NCBI RefSeq assembly: GCF_024448335.1
Contig: NZ_JAMOHM010000001.1
Location: 62,001 to 126,000 of the forward strand
Direction of reading: 5' to 3'
Length of the DNA stretch: 64,000 bases
From: Stutzerimonas frequens
GTDB taxonomy: Bacteria > Pseudomonadota > Gammaproteobacteria > Pseudomonadales > Pseudomonadaceae
The notes beneath the pieces are model-generated. The model searched no databases. It had not been told where the DNA came from and saw only the letters and a program-made list of their open reading frames with translations. The first letter of the stretch is position 1. Every line of letters starts with the position of its first letter. A program made the translations under genes and the position numbers. Positions 15,297-32,363 of this stretch are shown here, one piece after another.

Positions 15297-16562
15297 GTGA
15301 GCAGTACGCACGACGCCAGCGACGCGTCAGCAGAAATACCGGCGCCTGGCGCGCCCATCAGCCATACCGAGAAAGGCACCCCGCGCTTCGCGCGCACCGC
15401 CCTGGCCCTGTTCGCCGGCGGCTTCGCCACCTTCGCCCTGCTCTACTGCGTGCAGCCGATGATGCCCATGCTGTCGCAGGCATTCGGCATCAACGCAGCG
15501 CAGAGCAGCCTGATCCTTTCGCTCTCGACGCTGACCCTGGCGGTCGGTCTGCTGATCACCGGGCCGATCTCCGATGCCATCGGCCGCAAGCAGGTGCTGG
15601 TCGCCTCCCTGCTCGCTGCCGCGGTGTTCACCGTCGGTAGTGCGCTGGCGCCCAGCTGGCATGGCGTTCTGCTGATGCGCGCACTGGTCGGCCTGGCGCT
15701 CAGCGGCGTGGCTGCAGTGGCCATGACCTACCTGAGCGAGGAGATCCATCCCCACCATCTGGGCCTGGCAATGGGGCTGTACATCGGCGGCAACGCCATC
15801 GGCGGCATGAGCGGACGCTTGCTGAGCGGCGTGCTGGTGGATTACCTGTCCTGGCATAGCGTGCTGGGACTGATGGGCGGGCTGGCGCTGCTGGCGGCGC
15901 TGCTGCTCTGGCGCTTTCTACCGGAATCGCGGCACTTCCGTCCGCGACCGCTGCGCCCGCAGGGATTGCTGCAGGGCTACCGCCTGCACTTCCGCGATGC
16001 CGGCCTGCCCTGGCTGTTCCTGCAGGGCTTTCTGCTGATGGGCAGTTTCGTCACGCTGTACAACTACATCGGCTATCGATTGATTGCCGAGCCGTTCCAC
16101 CTCAGCCAGACCATGATCGGTCTGCTGGCGGTGCTCTACCTGTCGGGCATCTACAGCTCGGCTCAAGTCGGCGCACTGGCCGATCGTTTCGGCCGTCGCC
16201 GGGTGTTCTGGCTGGTGATCGCCCTGATGCTGGCAGGCGTGGGCCTGACCCTGTTCGACCGGCTGCCGCTGGTGCTGCTGGGCATGCTGCTGTTCACCTT
16301 CGGCTTCTTCGGCGCCCACTCGGTCGCCAGCAGCTGGATTGGCCGCCGTGCCCGGCAGGCACGCGGCCAGGCCTCCTCACTCTATCTGTTCAGTTACTAC
16401 CTGGGCTCCAGCATCGCCGGCACGCTGGGTGGGGTCTTCTGGCACGCCGCTGGCTGGGATGGCGTCGGTCTGTTCATCGCCTCGCTGCTGCTGATCGCCT
16501 TCGCCGTGGCGCTGCACCTGGCGCGCCTGCGTCCGCTGCCGGAGCCGCAGACGGCACACTGA
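15297..16562 (+). CDS. MFS transporter, YnfM-like
   Basis: A 421-residue major facilitator with 12 predicted membrane segments after a 30-residue hydrophilic N-terminus. The loop 2-3 signature appears as GPISDAIGRKQVL and the symmetric loop 8-9 signature as GALADRFGRRRVF. ALLYCVQPMMPMLS and the overall layout resemble the YnfM subfamily of drug or sugar exporters. The start is GTG at 15297, with AGAGG upstream at 15283-15287. It is divergent from the LysR gene, its probable regulator. The substrate is unknown. Confidence 0.82.
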   Translation: MSSTHDASDASAEIPAPGAPISHTEKGTPRFARTALALFAGGFATFALLYCVQPMMPMLSQAFGINAAQSSLILSLSTLTLAVGLLITGPISDAIGRKQVLVASLLAAAVFTVGSALAPSWHGVLLMRALVGLALSGVAAVAMTYLSEEIHPHHLGLAMGLYIGGNAIGGMSGRLLSGVLVDYLSWHSVLGLMGGLALLAALLLWRFLPESRHFRPRPLRPQGLLQGYRLHFRDAGLPWLFLQGFLLMGSFVTLYNYIGYRLIAEPFHLSQTMIGLLAVLYLSGIYSSAQVGALADRFGRRRVFWLVIALMLAGVGLTLFDRLPLVLLGMLLFTFGFFGAHSVASSWIGRRARQARGQASSLYLFSYYLGSSIAGTLGGVFWHAAGWDGVGLFIASLLLIAFAVALHLARLRPLPEPQTAH

Positions 16563-16574
16563 ACCCGCAATGCA

Positions 16575-16600
16575 AAACGCCCCGCGGATGCGGGGCGTTT
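16575..16600. terminator. Bidirectional intrinsic terminator, MFS gene / hemE
   Basis: Perfect 11-bp stem AAACGCCCCGC / GCGGGGCGTTT with loop GGAT. The T-rich flanks on both sides let it serve the converging transporter and hemE genes. Confidence 0.85.
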
Positions 16601-16620
16601 CGTTTCGAGCCGTTGAAAAG

Positions 16621-17685
16621 TCAGGCGTGGTATTGCGCGGACAGTTCGTGCACCGACTCGATGAAGGCGCCGGCATGGGCTGGATCGACTTCCGGCGTGA
16701 TGCCGTGGCCCAGGTTGAACACGTGGCCATTGCCATGACCGAAGCTCGCCAGGATACGCGCGACCTCGGCGCGGATGGCGTCGGGCTTGGCATAGAGCAC
16801 GCTCGGGTCCATGTTGCCCTGCAGCGCCACCTTGTCGCCGACACGGCGGCGCGCCTCGCCGATGTCGCAGGTCCAGTCCAGCCCCAGCGCTTCGGCACCT
16901 GCGTCGGCCATGGACTCCAGCCACAGCCCGCCACCCTTGGTGAACAGGATCACCGGCACGCGTCGGCCGTCATGTTCGCGGATCAGACCGTCTACGATCT
17001 TGCGCATATAGGCCAGGGAGAACTCCTGATAGGCCGCCGCCGACAGGCTGCCACCCCAGGAATCGAAGATCTGCACGGCCTGGGCGCCGGCCAGGATCTG
17101 GCCGTTGAGGTAGCTGGTAACCGACTGGGCCAGCTTGTCCAGCAGGGCGTGCATTGCCTGCGGGTTTTCGTAGAGCATCGCCTTGGATTTGCGGAAGTCC
17201 TTCGAGGAGCCGCCTTCGACCATGTAGGTCGCCAGGGTCCAAGGGCTTCCGGAGAAACCGATCAGCGGTACGCGGCCGTTGAGTTCGCGGCGAATGGTAC
17301 GCACCGCGTCCATCACGTATCCCAGATCCTTCTCCGGATCGGGAATCGGTAGCGCCTCGATGTCCGCCGCACTGCTCACCACCTTCTTGAAGCGCGGACC
17401 TTCGCCGGTCTCGAAGTACAGGCCGAGCCCCATGGCGTCCGGCACGGTGAGGATATCGGAGAACAGGATCGCAGCATCCAGCGGATAGCGATCCAGCGGC
17501 TGCAGAGTCACCTCGCAGGCGAGCTCCGGATTCATGCACAGGCTCATGAAGTCACCGGCCTTGGCGCGGCTGGCCCGGTATTCGGGCAGATAGCGGCCGG
17601 CCTGGCGCATCATCCACACAGGGGTGACGTCGACAGGCTGCTTGAGCAGGGCACGAAGGAAGCGGTCGTTCTTCAAGGCAGTCAT
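16621..17685 (-). CDS. hemE: Uroporphyrinogen decarboxylase
   Basis: A 354-residue cytoplasmic heme-pathway enzyme that decarboxylates the four acetate side chains of uroporphyrinogen III to give coproporphyrinogen III. The signature [11 protein letters not shown] lies near residues 27-37, with [12 protein letters not shown] and [13 protein letters not shown] typical of the family. The start MTALKNDRF at 17685 was chosen over a longer frame because it gives the usual length and N-terminus. It follows gltD on the same strand but a strong terminator separates them, so it is probably transcribed alone. Confidence 0.96.
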   Translation of the reverse strand: MTALKNDRFLRALLKQPVDVTPVWMMRQAGRYLPEYRASRAKAGDFMSLCMNPELACEVTLQPLDRYPLDAAILFSDILTVPDAMGLGLYFETGEGPRFKKVVSSAADIEALPIPDPEKDLGYVMDAVRTIRRELNGRVPLIGFSGSPWTLATYMVEGGSSKDFRKSKAMLYENPQAMHALLDKLAQSVTSYLNGQILAGAQAVQIFDSWGGSLSAAAYQEFSLAYMRKIVDGLIREHDGRRVPVILFTKGGGLWLESMADAGAEALGLDWTCDIGEARRRVGDKVALQGNMDPSVLYAKPDAIRAEVARILASFGHGNGHVFNLGHGITPEVDPAHAGAFIESVHELSAQYHA

Positions 17686-17734
17686 GGCAGGGTTCCAGCG
17701 AAAAAGTGCCGTGCATTGTCGCAAAGCGGAAAAA

Positions 17735-17762
17735 AAAAGGCACGGCGAGTGCCGTGCCTTTT
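17735..17762 (-). terminator. Intrinsic terminator of gltD
   Basis: Perfect stem AAAAGGCACGGC / GCCGTGCCTTTT with loop GAGT; on the minus strand it is followed by a run of eight or more T. It lies 60 bases past the gltD stop and upstream of hemE. Confidence 0.88.
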
Positions 17763-17824
17763 ACCTTTGGGCTTGATTCAAATCAGGCCGTTCCGAGCGC
17801 CTGTCGGCGCCCGGCCAACAGCGA

Positions 17825-19294
<1,470 letters not shown>

Positions 19295-19303
19295 TCAGGG
19301 TGA

Positions 19304-19334
19304 GCAGCGGCCCCGCGTTGGCTGGGGCCGCTGC
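19304..19334 (-). other. Long hairpin in the gltB-gltD gap
   Basis: A perfect 11-bp inverted repeat GCAGCGGCCCC / GGGGCCGCTGC with a 9-base loop, located between the gltB stop and gltD start. No T run follows on the minus strand, so it is not a classical terminator. It may protect or process the mRNA and set the ratio of the two subunits. Confidence 0.55.
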
Positions 19335-19350
19335 CTGAAGCGGCTTCTTG

Positions 19351-23799
<4,449 letters not shown>

Positions 23800-23932
23800 A
23801 GGCACTCCACCAGCTAAATACGTTGTAAATCAACCCCTTATTGACGGCGCAGCAAATCACCCCGTCATTCACGTGGGCAAAAGGGGGAGCAGTTTACAAA
23901 GCCAGCTAGAGCGACACAATTTATTTTTGCAA

Positions 23933-23967
23933 GCCCCAAAACAGTGCATTGCGCACTTTTTTGGGGC
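23933..23967 (-). terminator. Probable terminator after the damX-like gene
   Basis: Outer stem GCCCCAAAA / TTTTGGGGC with a smaller inner GTGC/GCAC stem, 11 bases past the stop of the AAA-SPOR gene and upstream of the gltB promoter region. The minus-strand tail is only moderately T-rich. Confidence 0.6.
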
Positions 23968-23977
23968 ATTTTTTACG

Positions 23978-25543
23978 CTATTGGCCGATTTCTTTTTGCA
24001 CGCTGCCAAATGTACGCACCCAAGGCTTGCCGGATCGCAGCGACGCAGGCAGTGATTTGACCGCCGCTAGCGCCGCGGCGCGACTGTTGAAACTGCCATA
24101 GGTCACGACATAGAGCGGCTTGCCGTCATGCTGCTTGACGAAATAGCGATAGCCACTTCCTTGCTGCCGGACAATTGCCTGCGCATTTTTCTCGGCACGT
24201 GTGCCGAGAATCTGGACCAGGTGGTTGCTCGCAGGCTGGCTCGCATACCAGCCACCGTGCCCCGACACGGGCGGTGAAGCCTCGGTGGTGACACTGGGCT
24301 TGGCTGCAGCAGCGCTCTGTCGCACAGCGACCGGCTCTGGCGTAGTCGCCGGTGCCGGCGCCGCGGATGCGACCGACGAAGCCTGCTCCGATATTTGCGG
24401 AGCGGGAGCGGGAGCGGGCGCTACGGGAGAGGTAGCGTTAACCGGCTCCGAATCATCAGAGTCGGACATCGCGACGCCACTCTCGTCTTCCCCACCCGCT
24501 GCGGCAGCGAGAGGTTCTCGAATCACAGGCTGCGCATCATTACCCAACGGCAAGGACAACGGACGCTCGCTGCCATCGAACTCGATAGCAGCCTGCCCGT
24601 CCTGCCCGGCTGGCGCCTGACCGGCATCAGCCGTGGCCGCGGTATCGAGCGGTAGCTGAGTCACCTCCGGCGCGACAGACTGCCGAACGTCCTGCCCACG
24701 CAGCAACAGGAAAGCCACCGCAACGAGCAGAACAACCGCAAGGGCGGCCAATACGTGCTTGCGCGGTAGCGCGAAGCCAATGCCGCCGGCCTTGTGGCGC
24801 CCGCGGCTGCCCTGCATCGCGGCAAGGAGTTCATCACGGGCGATCTGGTTGATCGAGCCAGGCCAGCCGCCCGATTCATCGTGGATGCGCGCGATCTGCT
24901 CTTCGCTGAGGCAATCGATGCCGCTACCCGCGCCCTCGAGCCGCAACGCCAAGTACTCGCGCGTCTCGTCTTCCTCGTATGGCTGCAAGGCAATGACATG
25001 GTAGCGCTCGTCGCCCTCGCTCAGGGCCTCGAGACGTCCGGCAAGGGCTGTTTCACCGAATAGAAAAACGTGAGGGCGGGCTTCAGGAACTCCCGCAGCA
25101 AGGCGCAGCAGCGTCTCGATCGCGGCTGCAGTGAGACGTTCCGCGTCGTCTACCAGCAGATAGACTTCCTGACCCGTGAGGGCCAGCTGGACGACCTGCG
25201 CCATCACACCCTCAAAGTCAGCCTCGCGACTGTTCAGCGCCTGCGCGATCTGCGCGATCAACGCCGTGGAATCGGTAGTGTCCTGCGGTGTGATAACGAC
25301 GCTCTGGACCGCTTGCTTGTTGCTGCTGGCCACCAAGGCCTGCCGGAGCAATGTCTTGCCACTGCCTTCGGGGCCCGTCACCAACAGCAGCAGCTGACTG
25401 TAGCGCGCGAGGTGATGCAACTGCCCCAGCACTGGCTTACGCTGCGCGGGAAAGAATTTGAAACCCGGAACACGCGCCGCGAAGGGGTCATGGCTGAACC
25501 CATAGTGGTTCAGATAGGCATCGTCGGCCGACAAACTGGTCAT
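23978..25543 (-). CDS. Membrane AAA ATPase with C-terminal SPOR domain (DamX-position protein)
   Basis: A 521-residue bitopic protein. Residues 1-250 form a cytoplasmic AAA ATPase of the ExeA/MshM type, with Walker A GPEGSGKT at 57-64 and Walker B YLLVDDAE near 125-132. A single membrane segment (about 263-282, AALAVVLLVAVAFLLL) is followed by a long Ala/Pro/Ser-rich periplasmic linker, and a SPOR domain fills about 440-518 (LVQILGTRAEKNAQ, YFVKQHDGKPLYVVTYGSF). SPOR domains bind denuded septal peptidoglycan. The position after aroK-aroB is that of damX in enterobacteria, so a role in cell division is inferred. It starts 10 bases after the aroB stop and is probably in that operon. Confidence 0.85.
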   Translation of the reverse strand: MTSLSADDAYLNHYGFSHDPFAARVPGFKFFPAQRKPVLGQLHHLARYSQLLLLVTGPEGSGKTLLRQALVASSNKQAVQSVVITPQDTTDSTALIAQIAQALNSREADFEGVMAQVVQLALTGQEVYLLVDDAERLTAAAIETLLRLAAGVPEARPHVFLFGETALAGRLEALSEGDERYHVIALQPYEEDETREYLALRLEGAGSGIDCLSEEQIARIHDESGGWPGSINQIARDELLAAMQGSRGRHKAGGIGFALPRKHVLAALAVVLLVAVAFLLLRGQDVRQSVAPEVTQLPLDTAATADAGQAPAGQDGQAAIEFDGSERPLSLPLGNDAQPVIREPLAAAAGGEDESGVAMSDSDDSEPVNATSPVAPAPAPAPQISEQASSVASAAPAPATTPEPVAVRQSAAAAKPSVTTEASPPVSGHGGWYASQPASNHLVQILGTRAEKNAQAIVRQQGSGYRYFVKQHDGKPLYVVTYGSFNSRAAALAAVKSLPASLRSGKPWVRTFGSVQKEIGQ

Positions 25544-25553
25544 GGAAATTTTC

Positions 25554-26657
25554 TTACGCTCCCATCTGTTCCGTCATTGCGCCGTAGTTGGCGTTCAAGG
25601 TCGCTTCCAGTACATCGCGAGGGAAGTCGCCAGTCACCACGGCTTCTCCCATTCCACGCAGCAGGACCAGACGCAGCTTGCCGTCCAGGACCTTCTTGTC
25701 GACCGCCATGTGCTGCAGGAAGTCGCCTGGCTGCATTTCGGCAGGGGGGGACACGGGCAGAGCCGCGCGCTGCAGCAAGCGTATAGCGCGATCACGCTCC
25801 GCCTGCTGAATCCAACCAAGCCGAGAAGACATCTCAAGGGCCATGACGGTTCCCGCAGCTACCGCCTCACCATGCAGCCAGACGCCATAACCCATGTGGG
25901 TCTCGATAGCATGGCCGAAGGTGTGGCCCAGATTGAGGATGGCCCGCACGCCGGACTCGCGCTCGTCGGCATTGACCACCCGCGCCTTCGCCGCGCACGA
26001 ACGATGGATCGCTTCGGTCAAAGCGACCGGGTCGAGAGCCCGCAGCCGGTCGACATTCAATTCGAGCCAGCCGATAAACTCTTCATCGCAGATCAACCCG
26101 TACTTGATGACTTCCGCCAGCCCGGCCGACAGCTCACGGGCGGGCAGAGTGGCGAGTGTCGAAGTATCGATGATCACCGCTCGAGGCTGGTAGAAGGCAC
26201 CGATCATGTTCTTGCCCAGCGGGTGATTGATACCGGTTTTGCCGCCGACCGAAGAGTCCACCTGGGACAGCAGGGTTGTCGGCACCTGGATAAAATCGAC
26301 CCCACGCTGATAGCTTGCCGCGGCATATCCGGCCATGTCGCCAATGACCCCACCACCTAACGCGATGATCATGGTGTTGCGGTCATGACGCGCCTCGAGC
26401 AGCGCATCGAAAATCAGCTGAAGCGTCTGCCAGTTTTTGTGCTTCTCGCCATCAGGCAGGATTATGGAGGTAACAGCGTACCCGGAGAGCGCTTGCCTGA
26501 GCTGCTCGAGATACAGCGGCGCGACCGTCTCGTTGGCAACGATGGCAACCTGGCGCCCGCGAATCTTTTCCTCGAAGAGATCGCGGCGGTCGATCAACCG
26601 CTCGCCGATGTGGATGGGATAGCTACGCTCACCGAGATCGACCTGAAGAGTCCGCAT
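25554..26657 (-). CDS. aroB: 3-dehydroquinate synthase
   Basis: A 367-residue NAD-dependent zinc enzyme, second step of the shikimate pathway (DAHP to 3-dehydroquinate). Motifs include [20 protein letters not shown], the active-site loop [18 protein letters not shown], and the metal-binding [10 protein letters not shown]. The start [15 protein letters not shown] at 26657 matches the family N-terminus; an upstream extension of 21 residues is rejected. It lies 22 bases after aroK, with the damX-like gene 10 bases downstream. Confidence 0.96.
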   Translation of the reverse strand: MRTLQVDLGERSYPIHIGERLIDRRDLFEEKIRGRQVAIVANETVAPLYLEQLRQALSGYAVTSIILPDGEKHKNWQTLQLIFDALLEARHDRNTMIIALGGGVIGDMAGYAAASYQRGVDFIQVPTTLLSQVDSSVGGKTGINHPLGKNMIGAFYQPRAVIIDTSTLATLPARELSAGLAEVIKYGLICDEEFIGWLELNVDRLRALDPVALTEAIHRSCAAKARVVNADERESGVRAILNLGHTFGHAIETHMGYGVWLHGEAVAAGTVMALEMSSRLGWIQQAERDRAIRLLQRAALPVSPPAEMQPGDFLQHMAVDKKVLDGKLRLVLLRGMGEAVVTGDFPRDVLEATLNANYGAMTEQMGA

Positions 26658-26679
26658 GACACCCCCGAAATAAAGGGGC

Positions 26680-27225
26680 TTAGAATAACGCAGATTCGTC
26701 GCGGCTTTCACCGGGCGCAAGCGACGCGAGACGATCGAGAATCTCCATCACCACCAAACGAGGCGGCCGCTCATCGGTCTCGATGATGACGTCCGCAATC
26801 GATCGATACAACGGATCACGAACTGCCATCAGGCTGGCAAGCACACCGCGCGGATCAGCCGACTGCAGGAGTGGACGATTACGATCCCGGGCGGTGCGCT
26901 CGAGCTGCTGATCGACCGAAGTGCAGAGGTAGACCACACGCCCGCCAGCACGAAGCGCCTTGCGATTGTCCTCACGCATCACGGCGCCCCCGCCGGTGGC
27001 GAGCACCACGCCGTCGAGCCGGCAAAGATCAGCTATCACCGCATGCTCGCGCTCACGGAAGCCACTCTCGCCTTCGACATCGAAGATGAGCGGAATACTG
27101 GCGCCGGTACGCTGCTCGATCTCCTTGTCGGAGTCCCTGAACGGCAGACGCAGCTCTTTGGCAAGCAAACGCCCGATGGTGCTTTTCCCAGCTCCCATCG
27201 GGCCCACGAGGATGAGGTTTTGCAT
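26680..27225 (-). CDS. aroK: Shikimate kinase
   Basis: A 181-residue P-loop kinase that phosphorylates shikimate at the 3-hydroxyl. Walker A is GPMGAGKST at residues 8-16, the substrate-binding [11 protein letters not shown] follows near 32, and ATGGGAV and the lid segment RDRNRPLL are present. It begins five bases after the pilQ stop, the common pilMNOPQ-aroK-aroB arrangement of pseudomonads, so it can be read from the pil operon as well as from an internal promoter. Confidence 0.96.
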   Translation of the reverse strand: MQNLILVGPMGAGKSTIGRLLAKELRLPFRDSDKEIEQRTGASIPLIFDVEGESGFREREHAVIADLCRLDGVVLATGGGAVMREDNRKALRAGGRVVYLCTSVDQQLERTARDRNRPLLQSADPRGVLASLMAVRDPLYRSIADVIIETDERPPRLVVMEILDRLASLAPGESRDESALF

Positions 27226-27230
27226 TAACT

Positions 27231-29348
27231 TCAGCGACTGGCTTGAATCGCCTGATTATTCATGATCCTCGGCGTGATGAACACAAGCAGTTCAGACTTT
27301 CGGTCCTGAACTAGGTCACGGCGGAACAGGCGACCCAAGAACGGGAGATCCCCTAGGAACGGCACCTTGTCCACTGACTTGCTCTGCGTATTGGAGAAAA
27401 CGCCACCGATTACGATCGTCTCACCATCAGTTACCAGAACCTTTGCGTTAACCTCATTCTTGCGAATGGCCGGTACTCCGGTAGTCGCTGCCTGAGAGAA
27501 GTCTGGCTCATCCTTAGTGACCTTGACCTCCATGATGATGCGATTATCCGGTGTGATCTGCGGAGTCACTTCCAGCGAGAGAGCTGCCTCCTTGAACGAC
27601 GTGCTCGTTGCACCACTGGAGCTCGCCTCCTGATAAGGAACTTCGGAGCCCTTGAGGATCTTTGCAGTTTCTTTGTCTGCGGTGACTACCTTAGGCTGCG
27701 AGACAACCTCGCCATTACCGGTTTTCTCCATGGCAGACAGCTGTAGATCTAAAATTGCATTATTCGTAACGAAGCCTAAGCCAAATCCAGACGTTGCTCC
27801 CACTGCGCCCATATCGACGAAAGGGGTGTTAAGCGGGGTTTCCCGAATGCCGGGAAACCTCCCGACCTGTCCTTCTTCTCCATCCTCGACGCCAAGATCG
27901 CCGTCTTTACCCCAAACGTTCCATTTATCTCCCGACCATAAGTTGCCGCCCCAACGAACACCAAGGCTCTTATCGTAGTCGACGTTTGCCTCAACTATGC
28001 GCGCCTCAATCATTACCTGCCGAACCGGAATATCCAGTTGAGCCACGATACGACGCAACTCATCGAGACGCTCCTGAGTCTGGTAGGCAATGATATTGTT
28101 GGTGCGGTCATCAACCGCAATAGACCCCCGCTCTTCCGCCATCCCGCCATTATCCGTTACCGACTGAAATAGCCTGGCGATGTCAGCGGCCTTGGCATAG
28201 TTAACCTGCACCACCTCACGGCGAAGCGGAGCCAGTTCGGCAATCTGCCGCTGAGACTCAAGCTCCTGACGTTCACGTGCGGCAATTTCGTCGGCAGGAG
28301 CCACCAGCAGCACGTTACCGACCTGGCGCTTGTCCAATCCCTTGGTCTTGAGCACCAGGTCCAGAGCCTGATCCCACGGCACGTTCTGCAGACGCAGCGT
28401 GATATTGCCGCTAACGGTATCACTTGCAACCAGATTCAGATCGGTAAAATCAGCGATTAGCTGCAATACCGAGCGAACGTCGATGTCCTGGAAATTAAGC
28501 GACAGCTTCTCCCCGGAATAAGCAAATCGATCAGCCTTACGCTTTTCCGCTTCGTCTTCCGTAAGAGGTTTTATGCTGATAGTCAGCTTGTTGTCGGTCT
28601 GATAGGCCAAATAGTCATATCGCCCGGTCGGTTCGATTGCGATGCTCGCACCACCTGCCTGAGAAGCGGAATCAACGAACCTGACAGGCGTAGCGAAGTC
28701 TTGGACATCCAGGCGCACACGCAGCGATTCCGGCAACTGAGCCTTGGCGAAATTTACGCGAATTTTTCCGCCCTGCTCCTCAATGGTCGAGCTGATTGAT
28801 GGATCCGATAGCGTAATAATCACATTACCGGCTCCATCATCGCCACGCCGAAAGTCAATGTTGTCAATGGCCTTACCAACAGCCACCGCCTTCGCGGGAG
28901 CCGTCGTAACAGATGGCTGCGCCACTGCGCTCGGCTGCGCTGAAACCGCTGCCGGGCCACTCACGCCGGCCTTCTCGCCCAGCACGACGAACAGATTCTT
29001 GCCATCCACTCGAGTGGAATAGGGCACCAGCGAAGTGAGGTTTACAATCAACCGAGTACGTCCTTGCGCCTCAACGACCGTAACGCTACGTGCATTACCA
29101 ACCCCCAACTCACGATTCTTCGCTCCCAGATTGTTCGATACACCCGGCAGATCCAGGGCAATGCGAGCAGGCTGTTCAAGGGTGTAACCACGCGGCGGCG
29201 CAACGGGCTCGTCGAAAGCCAGCTTGAGCTCGACTCGATCGCCCGGCAGAGCGGCCACATCCAAGGCATTGAGATTGGCTGCCAGTACAGCCGGCGAGAC
29301 GAACGCCACAAGCACTGAAATGCCGAGGCGCGAGAGAGTACTATTCAT
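27231..29348 (-). CDS. pilQ: Type IV pilus secretin PilQ
   Basis: A 705-residue outer membrane secretin through which type IV pili extrude. A signal peptide ([18 protein letters not shown], cleavage after VLA) precedes AMIN domains, an STN/N0 region ([18 protein letters not shown]), an N1 domain, and the secretin core with [32 protein letters not shown] and [11 protein letters not shown]. The start at 29348 is preceded by GGAAG and matches known PilQ N-termini; a longer frame to 29447 is not credible. It is the last gene of the pil operon. The DNA appears less GC-rich than flanking genes. Confidence 0.95.
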   Translation of the reverse strand: MNSTLSRLGISVLVAFVSPAVLAANLNALDVAALPGDRVELKLAFDEPVAPPRGYTLEQPARIALDLPGVSNNLGAKNRELGVGNARSVTVVEAQGRTRLIVNLTSLVPYSTRVDGKNLFVVLGEKAGVSGPAAVSAQPSAVAQPSVTTAPAKAVAVGKAIDNIDFRRGDDGAGNVIITLSDPSISSTIEEQGGKIRVNFAKAQLPESLRVRLDVQDFATPVRFVDSASQAGGASIAIEPTGRYDYLAYQTDNKLTISIKPLTEDEAEKRKADRFAYSGEKLSLNFQDIDVRSVLQLIADFTDLNLVASDTVSGNITLRLQNVPWDQALDLVLKTKGLDKRQVGNVLLVAPADEIAARERQELESQRQIAELAPLRREVVQVNYAKAADIARLFQSVTDNGGMAEERGSIAVDDRTNNIIAYQTQERLDELRRIVAQLDIPVRQVMIEARIVEANVDYDKSLGVRWGGNLWSGDKWNVWGKDGDLGVEDGEEGQVGRFPGIRETPLNTPFVDMGAVGATSGFGLGFVTNNAILDLQLSAMEKTGNGEVVSQPKVVTADKETAKILKGSEVPYQEASSSGATSTSFKEAALSLEVTPQITPDNRIIMEVKVTKDEPDFSQAATTGVPAIRKNEVNAKVLVTDGETIVIGGVFSNTQSKSVDKVPFLGDLPFLGRLFRRDLVQDRKSELLVFITPRIMNNQAIQASR

Positions 29349-29401
29349 AAATTTCTTCCGTTGTGCAGACCGGTAAAGGTTTTCCATGCTTGTGCCCCGC
29401 G

Positions 29402-29929
29402 CTAGGTGCGCTCTTTCAAGGTCAGACTGCGCGGGCGCTCCAGCCACCCACCCTCTCCATCCGGAACGATTTCCACTACATCCACCGCCGCTTCGCTGAT
29501 CTCGACGATGCGTCCATGGTTACGGCCGAGGTAGTCACCAATCCTGACGCGATGAACACCGTCCCCTCCCCGGATCAGCGCATAACGCCCATGCCCGTTG
29601 GAAAGCGTGCCGACCATGGTGAAATTTTCGATATTGAACCCTTCGAGGAACTGTTTGACGCGCGACTCATCAGGCTGGATATCCTTGGAACCTTTTTGCC
29701 GCTGCGCCAAATCCAGCTTGACGGGCGGCTGGAATGGATGCCGCAGCGCGGCCGCGCTGTATGTAAAAGCCTCATAGGGGATGAACGCCGGCAGCGGCTC
29801 AATCGTTCCCTTCGGCTTTGCCCGAACCTCATCCATGAACGACTGCAGGTCGCTGAAATCTGAACCGCTACCACAACCCCCCAACATCGCTAGGCTTAAG
29901 CCCAGCGCAACGAGTTGCACGCCTCTCAT
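29402..29929 (-). CDS. pilP: Type IV pilus lipoprotein PilP
   Basis: A 175-residue inner membrane lipoprotein with lipobox MLGGC (Cys at residue 19). The disordered linker after it and the C-terminal beta domain (NFTMVGTLSNGHGRYALI, VRIGDYLGRNHGRI) are typical. PilP binds the PilN/PilO heterodimer and the periplasmic domain of PilQ, connecting the inner and outer membrane parts of the pilus machine. It overlaps the pilO stop by four bases and lies 53 bases before pilQ. Confidence 0.94.
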   Translation of the reverse strand: MRGVQLVALGLSLAMLGGCGSGSDFSDLQSFMDEVRAKPKGTIEPLPAFIPYEAFTYSAAALRHPFQPPVKLDLAQRQKGSKDIQPDESRVKQFLEGFNIENFTMVGTLSNGHGRYALIRGGDGVHRVRIGDYLGRNHGRIVEISEAAVDVVEIVPDGEGGWLERPRSLTLKERT

Positions 29930-30549
29930 TTCTGCAACCCCTTGTCGTTGTACCGATAAGTCTTCGCGACGATGCTCATCCGCAGCTTGGACGCCGAGTC
30001 GTCTTTTTCTGGCTTTATTTCAAAGTCGTGCAACGTAACGATTCGCGGCAGACTGGAAACCCCACTCACGAAGGTAGCCAGATCGTGGTAACCACCGATC
30101 ACCTTTATGTTTATCGGAAGCTCGATATAGAACTGCTGCGCCACTTCCGGCTGCAACTTGATTTCCTCAAACTCCAAACCACTGCCCAGACCAGTCCGAG
30201 TTATATCCTCCAACAGCCCTGGAACTTCCGTATCACTAGGCAGTTGCCTCAGCAGAGCACCGAATGATGTTTCCATCTCTGCCATCTGCTCCTTATAGGC
30301 TTCAAGGTTGGCCGCCTGAAATGCCTTGCTGGAGAACTGTTGCTTTAGGGTCGTTTCCTGAGCCTGCTGCTGCTCCAACTGCACCTGCATATCCTGCAAA
30401 TGAAGGTAATAACCCAGAGCCAGCACCACGGCGAGCAGAATGACGCCCGTAATGAACTTGACCGGCGTGGGCCACGAGCCGAGGTTATTCAGATCTAGGT
30501 CGGCGACATCAATCTTACGAAGACTCTGCAACGAATCAGCCAGACTCAT
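29926..30549 (-). CDS. pilO: Type IV pilus assembly protein PilO
   Basis: A 207-residue bitopic inner membrane protein: a cytoplasmic N-terminus, one membrane segment near residues 31-48 (FITGVILLAVVLALGYYL), a coiled coil rich in Gln and Glu (LEQQQAQETTLKQQF), and a ferredoxin-like periplasmic domain. It pairs with PilN and contacts PilP. Four-base overlaps with pilN before it and pilP after it indicate translational coupling. Confidence 0.94.
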   Translation of the reverse strand: MSLADSLQSLRKIDVADLDLNNLGSWPTPVKFITGVILLAVVLALGYYLHLQDMQVQLEQQQAQETTLKQQFSSKAFQAANLEAYKEQMAEMETSFGALLRQLPSDTEVPGLLEDITRTGLGSGLEFEEIKLQPEVAQQFYIELPINIKVIGGYHDLATFVSGVSSLPRIVTLHDFEIKPEKDDSASKLRMSIVAKTYRYNDKGLQK

Positions 30550-31117
30550 GGCTTCGCTCCTTCCGTAGAGACGGCTGGCTGGGTCTGCTGTACCGTCAGC
30601 TGAAAGACGTTTTCCTGATCAACCGCACCAGCCGTTACCGCCTTGACTTCATTCAGGTTGGGTGATTCAAGCCAGTCCGACCCATCAAGATTGCGCATGA
30701 GATTGGAAACCCGATTATTCGACTCAGCAGCCCCGACGATCGCAATGTTCTTGCCGGTCATTTTTAACGAAGTGAAATAAACTCCATCTGGCAGGGTGCG
30801 CACCAGCTGGTCGAATACGCGACCAATGATCGGGCGATTTCCCTGTAGATCCTGAATGATCTTCATACGCTCCAGCAATTGCTGACGACGTTCCTTGAGT
30901 TCTTTGATTTCCTTGATTCGCGCATCCAGCACGGCAATTTCTTTTTTTATGAATTCGTTGCGCGCACTCTGTTGCTCAATCGCACCCTGAAGATAGCGAT
31001 CACCAAGAAAAACAAGGCCAGCCGCAACCACCAGCACACCGAAAAGAGAGGCAAGGAAACGCTGCTTGCGTTCTTCACGCAATTGTTCGCGCCAAGGCAG
31101 AAGGTTGATCTGCGCCA

Positions 31118-31118
<1 letters not shown>
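30546..31118 (-). CDS. pilN: Type IV pilus assembly protein PilN
   Basis: A 190-residue bitopic inner membrane protein. The N-terminal MAQINLLPWRE is the conserved INLLPWR segment that binds the PilM cleft; this fixes the start at 31118, overlapping the pilM stop by one base. A membrane segment (about 22-42) and a coiled coil follow, then a periplasmic ferredoxin-like domain (VYFTSLKMTGKNIAIVG). The gene is co-translated with pilO. Confidence 0.94.
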
Positions 31119-32363
<1,245 letters not shown>

